Source: Phoebastria nigripes
Taxonomy: Eukaryota > Chordata > Aves > Procellariiformes > Diomedeidae
Length of the DNA: 64,000 nucleotides
Direction of reading: 5' to 3'
Assembly: GCA_035582835.1 (NCBI GenBank)
Contig: JAYKAV010002948.1
Location: forward strand, 291,125-355,124
Numbering within the stretch: the stretch's first letter is position 1; every line of letters starts with the position of its first letter. The notes under the pieces were generated by a model. That model ran no database searches. It had not been told where the DNA came from and saw only the letters and a program-made list of their open reading frames with translations. The position numbers were made by a program, and so were the translations under genes. This document shows, piece by piece, positions 35,031-46,000 of the stretch.

Positions 35031-36711
35031 GCAACCTTCCCAAAAATCGCATTGATATGTGACTATGTTGTGACCTTTTTTCAATTTTTTTTTTTTGTCA
35101 GATGATAATATTTGGAAATAGATGAAAGAAGCACAAGATGATGTGGGTATGAAGAGTAAGGCAGGAGAACGGAGAGCTACAGTCAAAGACAAAAAAGAAA
35201 CATTAAAGTTCTGTTGAAAAACTTCCGAAGTAAGTTTCCTCCCAAAATTATAAGAACAAATTCAGACTGTTTTTAGGCTCTTTTTTAATAAGCAGTTTGG
35301 ACAGTCCACTATTACTGGTGGGACAAATCAGGTCCTTGAGTTGCTGATGTTTGGGGATAGTTGAAATTTATTTACGTTGTGAGGCCAGCTTTATGTCAGC
35401 TCCTGTCTGTACTCTTGAGGGTACCAAATGATGTCTTTCAGAGTAATTTTCAGAGTTACTGAAAACAGTGTACCTATGCGTACAGGTATGAAGAGAAACG
35501 AAAAAGGTCAATAGTAAATACAAATTCTGATTTTTTATTGTACCTGCTGATCTGGGTAGAATAAAAGTACTATGTGTTGAGTGATAACCCAACATTTACC
35601 TAAAGAGGCTGCAGAAATAAATATCTTAACCCTATTCCTCATCCTAGGAGGGATGATTACCCACTTCAGGTTTTTTAGTGGCAGCATAACTTCTAAACAC
35701 TGGTATTTCCCTTTCTAAATATTAGGATGAAACTACCAACCAGTTCATCTGCAATTCCACTCTATGAAAAGACGTGTGGTATCACCTAGGTCAGGAAAAA
35801 TACTATAAACACTTTAAATTTAATACATTACTAAGCTACAGACTTTCTCCTGGGAGAAGAAACATGTACATCAGTTTCTATCAATTTAATTTGTGGTGAG
35901 TTTCTTACTGGAAAACAAGCAAGTAATTGTGGTGAACCAGCTTTACCTTTAGATTTTTTTTTTTACCTAGCAGCAGAATATTTTGGTGAAAACACTTGAA
36001 TACAAATCTTTGAAGACTGTGATCTCCTCTTTATGGCTTCTAAAAGATCTGTCATATCATTCTCCTTTTTTTTTTAACAGCACTCAATTTAATTTTAAAA
36101 GGCTTCTATTAACCTTTCTTTTTGAGTTAGACTCAAATCATTCCCACCAAAAAATTATTTAAAAAAAACTTTAAAGTCTGATAACTTCCCCTCAAACACA
36201 GAGGAGGGGAACCCTCTGTTACCCCTACAGAAAATTTTTATAGGTCGTATAGTAGTAATATCTAGAGGACGCTTTAAAGACCCACAAACAGAATTTCCTT
36301 AGGTAAATCTTTTTCCTTCAGAGCAGGCATTGTAGGTTTATTTTGAAACCACTTAGATCATGTTATTACTTTCTATAGAAAAGCTGTAAAATATATTTTG
36401 TATAAGCAAAAAACCATAACATATTCCCAGCACTAGCTTATTTCTAAATGTCTTCAAAGAACAGGGGCAGGGGGGAGGAAGGGAAGAAAAGTCATCTATA
36501 TCGTGCTGTACCCAGTAAATACTGCAAGGTTAGATTTCTCAATCTACTGTAGTCATCCCGCTAAAAAGCTGTGTGTGTCATGGATCCTGCAATGTATCCC
36601 ACTTCTGCTGATGAGGGCGCCTTTTTAGTAGCTGGTATTTTTGCTGCCATGAGACCTGGAGGGAATCTCTGGCAAGCACTAGACATAATTTCTTTAGACA
36701 AGGGACACATC
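35031..36711. other. Anonymous AT-rich DNA
   Basis: No supported feature. Short A and T runs only. Confidence 0.55.
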
Positions 36712-37315
36712 CCACTGTCGTGTTTTAACCCCAGCTGGCAACTAAGCACCACACAGCTGCTCGCTCACTCCCCCTCAGTGGGATGGGGGAGAGAATCAGA
36801 AGAGTAAAAGTGAGAAAACTCATGGGTTGAGATAAAGACAGTTTAAGACATAAAGCAAAAGCCGTGCATTCAAGCAAAGCAAAACAAGGAATTCATTCAC
36901 TACTTCCCATCGGCAGGCAGGTGTTCAGCCATCTCCAGGAAAGCAGGGCTCCATCACGCATAACGGTTACTTGGGAAGACAAAGCACCATCACTCCAAAC
37001 GTCCCCCCTTCCTTCTTCTTCCCCCAGCTTTATCTGCTGAGCATGACGTCATGTGGTAAGGAATATCCCTTTGGTCAGTTGGGGTCAGCTGTCCCGCCTG
37101 TGTCCCCTCCCAACTTCTTGTGCACCCCCAGCCTACTCGCTGGTGGGGTGGTGGGAGAAGCAGAAAAGGCCTTGACTCTGTGTAAGCACTGCTCAGCAGT
37201 AACGAAAACATCCCTGTGTTATCCACCCTGTTTTCAGCACAAATCCAAAACATAGCCCCGTACTAGCTACTATGAAGAAAATTAACCCTATCCCAGCCAA
37301 AACCAGCACACCACT
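36712..37315 (-). mobile_element. Solo LTR of an endogenous retrovirus (copy 1)
   Basis: A 595-base LTR at 36716-37310. In sense (-) orientation it begins TGTGCTGGTTTTGGCTGGGA at 37310 and ends in CACGACA at 36716, so it has TG...CA ends with short inverted repeats (TGT...ACA). The host word CCAC(T) flanks both sides (36712-36716 and 37311-37315; one base is ambiguous with the LTR end), consistent with a target-site duplication. The U3 region holds a CRE palindrome (37044-37051) and a TATA-like AGATAAAG (about 37027-37034); a degenerate poly(A) signal (CTTAAAC) lies near 36841. No gag, pol or env sequence adjoins it, so it is a solo LTR left by recombination. I know the sequence type from many bird genomes but do not assign a family name. 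Confidence 0.9.
37044..37051. promoter_or_regulatory. CRE palindrome TGACGTCA in LTR U3
   Basis: A perfect cAMP-response element (CREB/ATF site) lies about 10 bases upstream, in sense orientation, of the TATA-like element of LTR copy 1. This is a normal promoter position. Whether it is active cannot be told from the sequence. Confidence 0.7.
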
Positions 37316-38382
37316 CAAGAAAATATATATCAGGCTATGCCTTATAGTGGTTCCCAATTTTCTGCTTTTGGTAAAAATTTAGTTCTCCTTCATAAGAATT
37401 CACCAGGATATGATTTAGGTAATCAGACACTTTAAATATTTTAGCATGAAATATCTTCTTGTATCTTAGCACCGGAATACCGTACTCTTTTCTCAAGCTG
37501 AAATCGATGGATATTTTGCTCCCACCTCTTGAAATAGATGGATATTTTGCTGTTCATTTCAGGAGAATGAAGAATTTCCATATTGAGCATTTCTTTATTC
37601 TAAAAATATTGAAATAGTCCATGAGGTAAGGACTTACTCATCATAAATGAGGACTACCACAGTCTAGTCATTAATTACTGAAGCTATATCTTCTTGATGT
37701 AAAAAATAGAAAATTGTCATAGCACAAATAAGGTCTAACAAGGAGACGTTCAAAGTCCAGGGGAAAGCAGTAAAATGCATTGTGTGATTAAGCTGCTGAA
37801 GACTGACATCTGATATTTTCTGAGTATCCATTAAAAAAAAAGGTTTAAATATAAATTGCAGATTGCAGTAATGCATTCCAGATACTCGCTTGGTCGAAAA
37901 GGAAAATAGAAATCCAGCACGCAATTTTTTTCCATAAGAGGTGAGAACGCTGGGGTCCTGTCACTGCAGCAAGGGCAGGATTATGCCCAAGATGTTCGCA
38001 CAGGCTTCTATCTGGAAGAAGGAGCTACACCCAACTGGTGGTGGCCTCTCAACAGAAAAGACTTCAATAAAAAAGTTGGTTGGGGATGTGAGGAGGTGAG
38101 GGGGCCCTCTTCTGCTTGGTCTTCAGGTTGGGAGTCTCTGCATCCTGATTCAGAGCTAGCCTGGCAGCTGGAGCTAATTCAAGAAAAGCACAAAAAGCTT
38201 GGAGGAAAAGTCAGATTCAACCTGGCTGCTGTTTCTGGAGAAGACAGTGCCTTCATCTGCTAGCCAGCTCACCAGGTTGACGTGCGAGTGGGCTGAGTCC
38301 ACAGGGGCTGTCTGTTAGTAAGCCTCGCTATCAATGCTAAACAGAAGATTTGCAATGCAAAATAGGGAGCAAAAGAAATCAG

Positions 38383-38399
38383 AACAACAACAACAACAG
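38383..38399. repeat. (AAC)n microsatellite
   Basis: Five AAC units with a trailing partial unit. Confidence 0.9.
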
Positions 38400-38690
38400 A
38401 AATTGTGTGTGTTGGAGTCTCTGCACTTCAAGTAAGCAATTCAAAATCCAAATTGAACTCCCTCCTTAGGAAGGAAACTCTTCAACTGCACAATCAGCTT
38501 TATTCAACATCATGAGATTCCTCTGGCAGCCCCTCGAAGCCACCTGCCACAGAACAGGGATCGTGGATCATGCGGCATTCTGTGGGCATGTGGGTTTTTC
38601 AGGGTCTGACATTTGATTATACTCTCCATCCTTTTTAAATAGAAAGGCTGTACATATTTTTAACAGGAGTGCTAATGTGCGTGTGCTCAT

Positions 38691-38756
38691 ACATCATATA
38701 TATTATAATGTGTATGAGTACTAAATTATAATATATATCTACAATATATATATAAA
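38691..38756. repeat. AT-rich low-complexity region
   Basis: Mixed TATA/ATAT runs, including ACAATATATATATAAAAG at the end. Confidence 0.8.
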
Positions 38757-41700
38757 AGATATGAAAGGCATTACATAATTCCAGGAAACTGTGAAAACCA
38801 GCCTTTGAATCACTGCTGATTACTATTCAATGATTTAAAAAGGTGAGTGATGGATCCCAAACGGACATTTTTCTAATGTGTTTTGTAGATAGATGCTGTC
38901 CCTGGCAAGGCACCTGCAAGGTGCAACTGTTATAAGGCAGGTGGCTGACTCCCTCACGTGCACAGTAAAAGGCACACAAACCTCTAAGCAGAAGCTGGAG
39001 AGGGGCAGCCTTCCCCAGCTCATTGCTATGTGGAGGCTGCGTTACATCTACAGGATGATGGCAGGTCATGCACAGACCTGCGCATTCACTCTCTTCTGCC
39101 CCTCGCCTCTTTCCAGTCGTGCATCCATTTGCACTTCTTCTTTAAATCGTTGCCATTCTCTGCAAGAAGTGAGCCTCCTCTGCCTGGGAGGCTCACTCTC
39201 TGCCCTCCCTGCTTCCCAGCACCCTCCAACCAGTGTCAGCTCTGGAAAGAGCAGGGGCAGTCCATGTGGACAGAAGAGTTTAGGGAACTGCCTTTGCCCT
39301 CTGAGCTATTTCACCAAAGGCCTGACTGAGGACATGCTGCTAACAGATTACCTCTCCTGCAATCTTTACCCCTAGGGCTGGTTTTCAGCACACTGGCAGC
39401 AGGCAAAGGATGTTGTTCCCAGCTGGAGATGACACAGAGGCTCTCTCAGATGACACAACATCTTTTCACTTTCCCTCTTTGCTTCTGCAGAAGGAAAGGG
39501 AAAACACAGCTGCCAACTCCTGATGCACAGCCAGGTCCCAAGCCGGGTCCTCCCCCACCTCCAGCATGATGTGGCTGGCAGTCAGGGTCTAACATGAACA
39601 AGTCCAGACCATTGCATTTCCCCTGTCCTGATCAAAGCAGGGAGTATATCCACATATTGAGCCACTCTTGGGTCACCAGGCTCCTAAGCAATGAGATGCC
39701 TTCTTTCTAGAGATGGAAATAGGAGAAAAGGAGAAGAAGGGAGGAGGAGGAGGATAGGCTTCTGTAAAGGCCTTTCCTTTCTTCCATGCTTGGAAATAAG
39801 AGGTAACTATGGTTTCCACCAAATCAGAGGTGGTGCAGGCAGGGAGCCCAGCCCACAGCCTCTGGTCCCCTATNCTCGGCAGTGGTGCTTTTCTGCCGGG
39901 GGATGGAAGGGGTGGTCACCAGCAAGTCAGCTGGTGCGTTTGGGAAAAGACATGGATATTTAAGAAGTAGAAGTGGCATCACAGTGGATAAACACATCTT
40001 TCACTAATATCTAAATATTTTCAGAGTTCAGTAGTTGTTTAGTGTGGAAAAGCTGTGGAGAACTGGTGCTAGATTTGGCATCAGCAGGGATTTGGATGGG
40101 AATCGCTGACAGAAAGTTACACTGCTTTTTAAAATAAACTTGGCACCAGACCCAACAAAGTTTACCATCACTGCTGCAGAAAAAAGATCAGTGGAAGTAT
40201 GAGAAAATATTGGAAATGAATATTTTATGTGCAGGAAGATCAACAGGGAAGCCTAAGAAAAAAATCACAGTGTTGCCCTCATCTTAACTTGTTACTCCAA
40301 ATCTTAGATTTTCCTGTAAGAAATTAGATAGAGTTTTTATATTTGGGCCTAACTTGGAGAAGATCTCAGAACATTTTTAATGGAGTACTCTCTTACTTGT
40401 AATTTAGTCTTGGCTATATCTTACACCTAGGTGAGAGTGAACATTTTCTTTGATTCAATAGTCATGAAAGATCACTCATGACATAGAAGAAACTATGCTG
40501 ATATTTCTTCTGTGCCCTTTAAAACCTGCTCACTTAGTACCCATTAAAAGCAGAAAAAACACTGGAATTAGCAAAAAAAGGTTTAAATATCTTTCCTGCT
40601 TTTTATTAACCTTTCAATAGATGACTAGTTTGATTTTTTCCCAGAAATATCTGTTTTAGAGTTGAACCCCTTTTTTGTTTGTTTAACTGTATGGGATGAA
40701 CTAGGCTTCAATTTGAAGAACATTTTTACTGTCTGAAGAAATGATATTAATATCCGCCTCTCCTTCTTATTAACAGGAGTTTCCAGAAGTTGGCTTTTGA
40801 GCTCTGGTGTATTTTTTTCATTTTGTTTCTCATTGATAAGAAAATTAATATATGGAAAAAAGTCTATATAATAAGTCTAATCATTAAGGTACATTTTGAT
40901 GCAGTGAGATCCCTGTAATTATGGTAGCCTAATGTGCTGTTTAACATCAATTACATCAGCGAGGTGTCATGTATTCAATGAGATGTTTCATGGCATGGGA
41001 AAACAGGCTTTTTTCTGTTGTTTATTTTCACAGTTGGGCAAGTGGGTCCTATAGCTGATCTTCATGTCCTTCATATCTCCAAATCAAATTTGAAAATCAG
41101 ATATGATAACAGACCTAATAAGATAAAGCAGATTACTTACTTAATATAGCATGATGCCAAGTTTGCCAATTAGTTGTGTTTCTAAATCACTGTACAAGAA
41201 GGTGGCTATTAGCAGGGAGTTGTTTTTAACTCTAACTGGAAAACACTTGTGATGAAAGGTAATTGCCTGCTAGAGCAAATGCATTGAAGTCCTTCAATCA
41301 TTAAAATCCCTATCCTTCAAATATGCAGGCAACTCTCATCGTTCCATCAAATTCAGTGGAATAAGCTACATGTGTTACTACAAATAGTTCGCAAAATTCC
41401 AGTAAAATCAACTAAAAAAAAAAGTCTAGTGAAGCATCTAATCTCAGCAGTAGAAAATTTTTCTTATTAAAAAATTTCTTTAAAAATTCAGAGTCACATT
41501 TGTTTGCTACCTACCAGAGCTGAAGAATGTCAAGAGGATTTATCTTTTGTATGTGGAAAATCAGTGACTGATGGATAATATAAATGACTGTTTGAGAACC
41601 AAATTCTGAAGTAGATGCTATTATACACTCTATGCCACTTAACTGAGTGCTGCTGTATCTTATTATTACCTAAGAGTCTCATTTTTTTTTATTTTAACAA

Positions 41701-42439
41701 AAACAAAACCTTCTATTATTTTGATTACAGTTGATAATCAAACCACTAGCAGAACATGTTTTTGTTAAAATAGTGTAGCTCTCTTTAAACGCTTTGTGAA
41801 GTCTTATCTTTTTTACTGAAATTTCATTTATGTGAGGAAAAACCAGGATGAAAGGCTCTGGCAATGTCAAAATAGCTCATTCTGACATCTTTAAATGAAA
41901 GTCTTATACTTTCCTTTTTGAAATGGCTTTTTTCTTTGATTTTTGTGTTTTATACAGACGTATGTAAGATGTGTAAAAAATCTAAAGTGGAAAGAATTGA
42001 TCCATCTGAAACTAGATATTTTTCATTTTGCAGAACACTTTAATATTGAAGTTTTCTTGAACTGCGATAAAAATATCTCTAGAAAACTCAAAGTTCTGGA
42101 AGCATTTTCATTCTCCATATAGTTCTAGCTTTGCTTTAAGTTATGGAACAGACATGTTACCAGAGTTACAAGTAAAATGGCCTATAATAACTCTCTACAC
42201 TGATGTCTGCCCTGGAAGTGTGAACAAACATGAAAGCTTTAAGAGAAGCAGCTATCCAAGCACTTTTGGTGTGTTAATTGGAAATTCAGAGACAAGCACT
42301 TCTCTCTAGTGATTCCATCTTGCAAATTTTTGAAGAGTAGAGCTGAGTCAGAGGAACCACATCCTCTGAGTATTTTCTTCAAACAACAAGCATCCATCTT
42401 GTATAATGGAGATGTTCTTTTGGAGAAAAGGAAAATTAA

Positions 42440-43061
42440 CCCTTTGTCATGGTTTAACCCCAGCCGGCTACTAAGCCCCACACAGCCGCTCGCTCACTCC
42501 CCCTCAGTGGGATGGGGGAGAGAATCGGAACCGTAAAAGTGAGAAAAATTCTGGGTTGAGATAAAGACAGTTTAATAGGCAAAGCAAAAGCTGCGCACAC
42601 AAGCAAAGCAAACCAAGGAATTCATTCACTGCTTCCCATCGGCAGGCAGGTGTTCAGCCATCTCCAGGAAAGCAGGGCTCCATCACGCATAACGGTTACT
42701 TGGGAAGACAAAGCACCATCACTCCANNNNNNNNNNNNNNNNNNNNNNNNNNNNNNNNNNNNNNNNNNNNNNNNNNNNNNNNNNNNNNNNNNNNNNNNNN
42801 NNNNNNNNNNNNNNNNNNNNNNNNNNNNNNNNNNNNNNNNNNNNNNNNNNNNNNNNNNNNNNNNNNNNNNNNNNNNNNNNNNNNNNNNNNNNNNNNNNNN
42901 NNNNNNNNNNNNNNNNNNNNNNNNNNNNNNNNNNNNNNNNNNNNNNNNNNNNNNNNCCCTGTGTTATCCACCCTGTTTTCAGCACAAATCCAAAACATAG
43001 CCCCATAGTAGCTACTATGAAGAAAATTAACTCTATCCCAGCCAAAACCAGCACTCCCTTT
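42440..43061 (-). mobile_element. Solo LTR of an endogenous retrovirus (copy 2, with gap)
   Basis: Second copy of the same LTR family in the same orientation, 42445-43055, with 230 Ns at 42727-42956. The flanking CCCTT(T) repeats on both sides (42440-42445 and 43056-43061), a clear target-site duplication different from that of copy 1. The outer parts are nearly identical to copy 1. Sense (-) strand shows the poly(A)-like CTATTAAAC near 42570. The gap replaces the segment that in copy 1 is 214 bases (36998-37211) and holds the TATA and CRE elements, so its size estimate is nearly right. No internal retroviral genes adjoin it. Confidence 0.9.
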
Positions 43062-46000
43062 GAAACCTCAGAAAGATTCAAGCCTTGCTTTTCCCTTTCA
43101 AGATTTCCTGCAAACCATGCAGTGGTCCTTGGCTTGTGCAAAATGAGGCTTAGCTATCTCAGAGTGGTTGTCCATGGTTCTCCCCCAAGTTGTCCTTGAG
43201 ACAGCAAAGAAATGGAAGCAGAAATAAGTGAAATTTAAGGACATCATTCTAAAAATGGAGGCAAAATAAACAAATTTCTTAAGCTTTGGGATGGCAAGAT
43301 TACATTTTTCAGAGGTGGCATAGTGGATTTGCCAGAGACCAGGCTTCCCAAAGAAACCCAGGTCCCCTGGCTCCTTGGCCACGGTAATGGCAGGTTGTGG
43401 TCCAAGCTGCCACCAAGCCCGGTCCTGTTTTGCAGCTGGCTTCGGCTGATTGCATGGGCCTTGTACTGCCCAGACAAGGTCTGATGCCAGCCAGGAGGAA
43501 AGGAGATGAAAAGCTGCCTGCTCAGCTGCTGGCACAACCTGCTACCTCACCTCTCCCACAGGACAGCAAAGAGGACTAAGACAGAGCTGGTGACAGAGCA
43601 GCTCCGAGAACAGTTTTAAGTTTTTTAGCATCACGATTGCCTACAGTGTGGTTGGGGAATGCACTTGGTGTCCCCATCCTGAACCTCTTCAGGGATGCTT
43701 CTGTGGAAGCACTTCTGAGTCAGCACAGTCCGGCACAGACCATGGCCAACGATATGAGACAAACAGGGTATAGATGTTCTGCTTGATGTTGTGGTTTCGC
43801 CCACCTAGACCTACGCCTACAGCCAGCAATGGGTAGTCCTAAATGCAGCATCTAAAAATGAGAAGCAGACTTGCATGTTTCCCAGCTGTTAAAAAGTTGA
43901 CAGCCCATGCTGTCCCTCTTGCTGCAGCAGCTGCTTACATTCACAGTGAATGGGCAAGGGGAGGGGACGACATGTCAAGGTAGGACAACCGGCAGGGCTA
44001 TTGGAGGTGATGAGTGACAGACAATGCTACCGCTGGGACATATCTCACAGGAAAGAGAATGGCGCAGGCAACTCTGCCTGCCCAAATGAAGCTCCTCGTC
44101 AGGGGAAATAGAAGTTGTTGATGTGCTGAGCATGTCAGCACCCACTGCAGGGTTTCCAAAAGTGAGCTGTGGTTGTACAAGCCTCTGTGCCCTTCTGTCT
44201 TCNGAGAATAAGCAGATACTCAGGACTTGTTGAAAATCCCTAAAGACTGGAAGGTGGGATAAATCCAGGCTTGCACGGTACTGGTTTGTAATGCGAGTCT
44301 TCCCAGTTCTGTCCCCAGAATAGTTTATCCTCAGGCTGAGTATCAGCTTACCAGTGGGAAAAACAGAATGATTTAAAATGTGTTATGTAAACCCAAATAT
44401 ATAAACAAATTGAGATCATCTCTATGTTTTCCTTGGTTTCATTACGAAGTATATAGCCAATTTCTTTCCTTTCACTATTTTTCCCAATAACCTAGCTAAG
44501 TAAACACAGTTCCAACAGTATTTATAATACAATAATACATGCGCATAAGCTCTTGCATCAATAATTTAAGCAACCTTTATAAAAAAACAATAAAAAAACT
44601 ACAGAGTAAGTAAAATGTCTATCTTTTTCTTTTTTTTTGTTTTGTGAGTGGAATTCATACCATTCAGGTGGTGCAGTTAAATTCCACTTTAGATGAATTT
44701 TATAGTACTGTAGTGAAGACTATCAGGAGAACCAATTAAAAACCTTTATATGACTTGCTGTTTACAGTAGTCCTGCTATATTATAATAATAACACTCAGG
44801 TATTGGAAAGATTTCCCACATGACACTGTAAATGTAGTTGGATTCTGATTTTCGGTAATCTTTCTCTAACGTCAAGCCTTACTGAAGCAAATGTGGGGAG
44901 AGGCTACAAACTGTGTCTATATACAACTCATTCCATGTTTGGCTTTGATTTTTAATACTGTGCAGTTCTACCAGAGCAATACAAACAAACTGCAGTACAG
45001 GTGATTATATGGACTACATTTAGAGCTAGATCTCCAGAGATTAAAAGCTGGAGAAATATCCCATTGGATTGGCAGGTTTGTGCTCAGGAAACTAAATTTG
45101 CCCATCTCTCATAGATGTAACTACCAACTTAGCAAAGAATACCAAGTCACTGGAAAAATAAAGATGGAACAAGATATTTTAAGATATAGGTACTACGTAC
45201 TTTATGTTACCCTATACATGAACTGTGGTTTGAGGTTTGGAACAAAAGCAATGGCTCAATAATATCTCCATAATAATAATAACCTTGTATCTCAGTACCT
45301 TGCCAATGACCTATGGCCAGAAACGAGTCCCCGGGTCCATATTCTCAGCTGGCTGAACGGTCAGACGTGCTGCATAGCCAATAGTTCCTACTGACTTGTT
45401 GAAAGTTAATGTTCCCTTGTTGTTCATAGGAATTTGGATTTAGTATATAACTTAAGGCAGCCAAAGTAGAAGGAAGTTTCTGAGCATCCGTGGCACAGTA
45501 AACTAACAGGGCCATCTGCTCACCAAAACCCAAGAGCCTGACCCTGAGCCCGAGGCACATTCTACCGCATCCCTTGACACCCCGTGTAATCTATGTGGGG
45601 ATTTTATCGTACCTCTCCAAAACAGTGTGACTGGCGAATCCCCTTGTCTCTTACGGCTCTGACCACACAGCTTAAGCCATCCTGCCAGGTGAGTGATGGG
45701 AAAAGGGAGAAACAGAGAGCAAAGCGGTGGAGGAACTTTGGTTTGTTCACATATCAACAAGGTGCTTGCAGGCTTTCAAATATTATATTAAACTAGTCAA
45801 TAAGTAGATAAATTACTTTGGTGAAGAGGGGAAGGGAATGTCAACATCCACTGGAGGAGAGAGGAATATCACTCAAGTGAGCGCACACTCAGAAGATTGT
45901 ACTTCAGACTGTAATATTTTGCAATAAAACAGCAGCATAACTTGGTTTCAGTATGGGTTTAATCCACTCCTTGTCATCTTGCTATTTCCACTTGTACGCT

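Larger units (their letters stand above)
37316..42439. other. Anonymous DNA between the two LTRs
   Basis: About 5.1 kb with no retroviral coding sequence, which shows that the flanking LTRs are not the ends of one provirus. Simple repeats: (AAC)n at 38383-38399, an AT-rich microsatellite-like region at 38691-38756 and a purine-rich stretch at 39719-39760. A 160-codon open frame at 38893-39375 and smaller ones around it lack motifs and overlap others. Confidence 0.55.

Noticed and set aside
38893..39375. 160-codon + strand open frame
   Set aside because: No domain, low-quality start, overlapped by other frames; its composition explains it.
36716..43055. A single provirus bounded by the two LTRs
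   Set aside because: Different flanking duplications on each LTR and no retroviral coding sequence between them.
43098..43535. 145-codon - strand open frame next to LTR copy 2 as a retroviral or host gene
   Set aside because: No motif, overlapping frames on both strands and no splice or promoter support.
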